64,000 nucleotides of DNA from Notolepis coatsorum (Eukaryota; Chordata; Actinopteri; Aulopiformes; Paralepididae): NCBI GenBank assembly GCA_963971535.1, contig OZ020598.1:87068185-87132184 (forward strand), in the 5' to 3' direction. The notes under the pieces are model-generated. The model worked only from the letters and a program-made list of their open reading frames with translations, made no database searches and was not told where the DNA came from. Shown here in pieces: positions 52,072 to 64,000 of the stretch (position 1 is the first letter of the stretch; each line of letters starts with the position of its first letter). Made by a program: the position numbers and the translations under genes.

Positions 52072-54250
52072 AGGTAAATTGTCCTAAGAGCAGTCTGAGT
52101 TTATACGAAGCCCTGTACACAGGTCTATACTATAAGTGGATAAAAACACAACATTGACGGTTTGACATCCCTTAGTTGAAAGCAAAGCTTTATTTAGTAT
52201 TCACTTATAACAGTCCCTTGACTTGCAAGGGCATAATCCGAATGCCTGCATTTTGACACAAGTTGTAGAAATCACACAAATAAACAAACAAAACAAGGCA
52301 TTTACAGTAACTTCCTTTACAAAAATGTGACTTTGTGTCTCATTTGAATTCATTATCAGTCCCAGACTGCAAAAGCAGAGTTTTTAGTCCACGTGAAACA
52401 GACGTCAAGTCGTGTGGTCCAAAGACTTAGTTAGTGTGTAGTATGTAGTGGTATTTCTACCCAGAAATAAGGGAAATGTCCTGTTTATTTAAACATTCTG
52501 TTAAAAGTATCCTGACGTCGGCTTTAAGCTCCATTTCAAAACGGAAGAATGGAAAATCTGAGTTGAGAAGACACATGGGCAACATCACATCAGTGTCGTG
52601 AACCATCTCTGAACCTAAAGACGTTTTAGTGTCCCTCGTTGTACGTTATGAGGTCAAGGGAGGTAGTTGTACAGTAAATTTACATTTGACTATATGATGT
52701 CAGCAGGTATTAATGTTGAAGACAAAGGAGAAGAAGAAGAAGAAGAAGAAGAAGAAGAAAAATGCCCGGTGTCAATATACTGAACCTTTATTTGCTGTCT
52801 GGAGTGGGAACCATGTAGACTCAAACAAAGTTGAATGGAATAAGTTTAATGGAAATAGTGGAATAAGCACACAATTTAATGGTTGAGTCTAAACAGTCAT
52901 ACATGAACAAAGCGGGGCTCGCAACTCACTTTTGATGCTCCAAGGTATGTAATTATGACAAAAAATAGCAGATACAACGTTTCGACCCTTCCGGTCTTTT
53001 TCAAGTATGAGAACGGAGGGAACCAAGGGACGGAGGATGTGCGTTATTTATTTTTTCAGAGTCTAAACAGTCGCCACATTATGGTCCGTATAATAGTGAG
53101 GACCGTTTTGACTTAACCATTAAAGAGTCCCTCCAGATGTATTTGAACCCTTGACCTTTCAAATGTTATGATCGCCACTTTGTTCAATAAACTACTGAAA
53201 ATGACTCGTCGGCAATATCTCTACACCTTTACCCTCATTATACGTTTTTGAGTAGAGGGGATTCAAATCATGTACTTATTCCACAAAATGTAACTTGGTT
53301 TGAGTCTGGTTCTCATTCCAACAATCAAATATCTTACTATCTCAGTTATGTATTTGCGCTCTGGAGCTTTCTCTTATGGGTTTAATTCACTTTTCAAATT
53401 ACAAAGGAAGAGGTTGTCTTCAAAATTCACAAGAAGGTTATATCCACCCTATTTAGAAATATTTGAGAATGATGCTCTATCATAAGCAAATAAACAGCAG
53501 TTTATATTTCCCTGTTTAATTCAGTGAACTGAGAGTGAATTGACCCCTGCTCTGGTTTAACAGGTTGTGTTGGTTGTGGGGGGGGGGTACTTTCTTACTG
53601 GTTTCAGAAAGTACTTTTACACTTGAATTCACTGAATTGAAAGGCAACTGCCCTACAATCGGTTCAATCTGCCTTATCGCTCAGAATACCAGCATCACTT
53701 CTTCACTGCCATAGACCTCTCATGTGTTTTTGTCATTTTAACGAGTTCCCCGGTCCCCCCCCCCCCCCCCCCCCACCCCGCCTACGCTATTTTTAAAAGC
53801 CAAATTGCTAACTAAATGACCGGATGTTGCAGAGAATACACAGACGCTGATCTGCAATGCTAAGCTAGTTTCTACGAGCCATTTGAACTGCTGCTTCGAA
53901 ATTCAAAACCCACTGCCTTATCAGAGAGAGAAATGTATATTAGAAGTATATTAGAAGGCCCTGTTCACAGGAACCACAGCCTGCATGATTCACAGACGAA
54001 GGAGCGACCTATTAATAGTCCCTCAACTTTCCTAGAGCTCCAGGAGAATCCTGAAGAGACGGGATCAGCTGGAAACACGTCACCTGCGAGAGGTTTCTTT
54101 AAAAAGCCTAGTGAATGGACGATGCTCTGAGGAAGAGCTGAAACGCATCAGCCTGATGTGGCTGTATAATACAAATGTTAAAGTGAAGTATTGTTTTTAT
54201 GGAGTGCCGCCATTCAGCACCCGTATCGGTATCAACGCATCCCTAATCAC
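52072..54250. other. intergenic DNA downstream of cpxm1
   Basis: Contains a (GAA)n tract (52,731-52,759), poly-G (53,578-53,587) and poly-C (53,755-53,774) runs. No exon-like frame was found. It probably includes the 3' UTR of cpxm1 just left of 54,268; a convincing poly(A) signal close to the stop was not found. Confidence 0.35.
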
Positions 54251-54267
54251 TACTGCCGCCCTCTTCA

Positions 54268-63508
<9,241 letters not shown>

Positions 63509-63729
63509 CTAGGGGGCAAAATAAGAACAACAAGAAGACGGGGAAATATGAACGTTTCAATTCAATCCACCATCATCTGTAATCCTCATCATCACCCTTA
63601 TCATTATCATCATCGTCATTGAATTGAGAGAAATTAGATATAACTGATCCCATGAAAATAAACTCTAAAATCTTTCATCTGCGTTGTAATCATCTGTATT
63701 CAGGTATAATCCTATTGCATATTTTCATG

Positions 63730-63750
63730 GCTGGGGGGGGGGGGGGGGGA
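63730..63750. repeat. poly-G run
   Basis: Homopolymer of about 18 G in an intron of cpxm1. Confidence 0.9.
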
Positions 63751-63831
63751 ACGTGCAAACTTGTTTTATATCACTCTGTGAATATGAACATAGTCCATGC
63801 TACTTTGCTGGTTCCAAATGAACATGGATTA

Positions 63832-64000
63832 TGAAGCTAGCAAAGCGTAGAAATACATATACAGCTGTGATATGGAGTGAGCAAAGCGTAATGGTATATA
63901 TACAGCTGTGATATGAAGTGAGCAAAGCGTAATGGTATATATACAGCTGTGATATGAAGCTTGCAAAGTGTAGCGATACATATACAGCTGTGATATGAAG
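63832..64000. repeat. 42-bp minisatellite, continuing past the window edge
   Basis: Four units of 'aagtgagcaaagcgtaatgg tatatatacagctgtgatatg', with variants 'ctagc' and 'cttgc'. Located in a cpxm1 intron. Confidence 0.9.

Overview
The window looks like ray-finned (teleost) fish nuclear DNA. The host genes are a single-exon hnRNP A0-type gene and the 3' half of a CPXM1-type metallocarboxypeptidase gene with canonical GT-AG introns. They lie in a sea of fish-type repeats: L2-clade and L1/Tx1-like LINEs, a LINE with a (TTGA)n tail, two Ty3/Gypsy elements, tRNA-derived SINEs and cut-and-paste DNA transposons. Nothing prokaryotic, viral or CRISPR-like was seen, and no gene cluster that reads as a new enzymatic or defence system. 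The interest lies in promoter architecture, captured gene fragments and elaborate transposon nesting.

Layout. 1-0.9 kb is AT-rich unannotated DNA. 0.9-2.6 kb (minus) is a zinc-knuckle ORF1 of a non-LTR retrotransposon. 2.9-7.8 kb is intergenic with one foldback MITE (5.7 kb) and one full tRNA-SINE (6.0-6.5 kb). 7.8-12.4 kb (minus) is a 5'-truncated L1-like LINE, split by a 2.42-kb near-perfect palindromic element (9,520-11,940). 12.9-13.9 kb (minus) is the intronless hnrnpa0-like gene; its TATA box abuts a minisatellite full of heat-shock-element and CRE-like motifs (14.0-14.2 kb). 14.6-22 kb is LINE debris and simple repeats, with an orphan 115-bp hnrnpa0 fragment (about 17.0 kb).

22.1-26.7 kb (minus) is a decayed Gypsy element interrupted by an L2 LINE. 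27.0-27.8 kb is a TTGA-tailed LINE 3' end, itself hit by an L2 and flanked by 64-bp inverted repeats. 27.9-36.6 kb (plus) is a second Gypsy element with gag, protease, RT, RNase H and integrase, whose 3' LTR carries a 235-bp tandem array. 36.6-41.5 kb holds several TTGA-tailed LINE copies, a SINE and an orphan DYRK4-like kinase exon fragment. 42.8-44.5 kb is an internally deleted L2. 44.9-50.1 kb is a GC-richer interval without recognisable coding capacity, bounded by inverted copies of a roughly 135-bp TATA-containing sequence. 50-54.2 kb is intergenic with minisatellites and a second copy of the 5.7-kb MITE family.

54.3-63.5 kb (minus) is the 3' part of cpxm1: six coding exons ending in the stop codon, with the N-terminal part beyond the right edge. 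Its introns hold a 43-bp minisatellite, a deleted Tc1-like element 25 bp from a splice donor, and a three-layer nest (hAT-like, unclassified, Harbinger-like). The host genes are unrelated to each other; most of the rest is mobile DNA in layers whose relative ages can be read from who interrupts whom.
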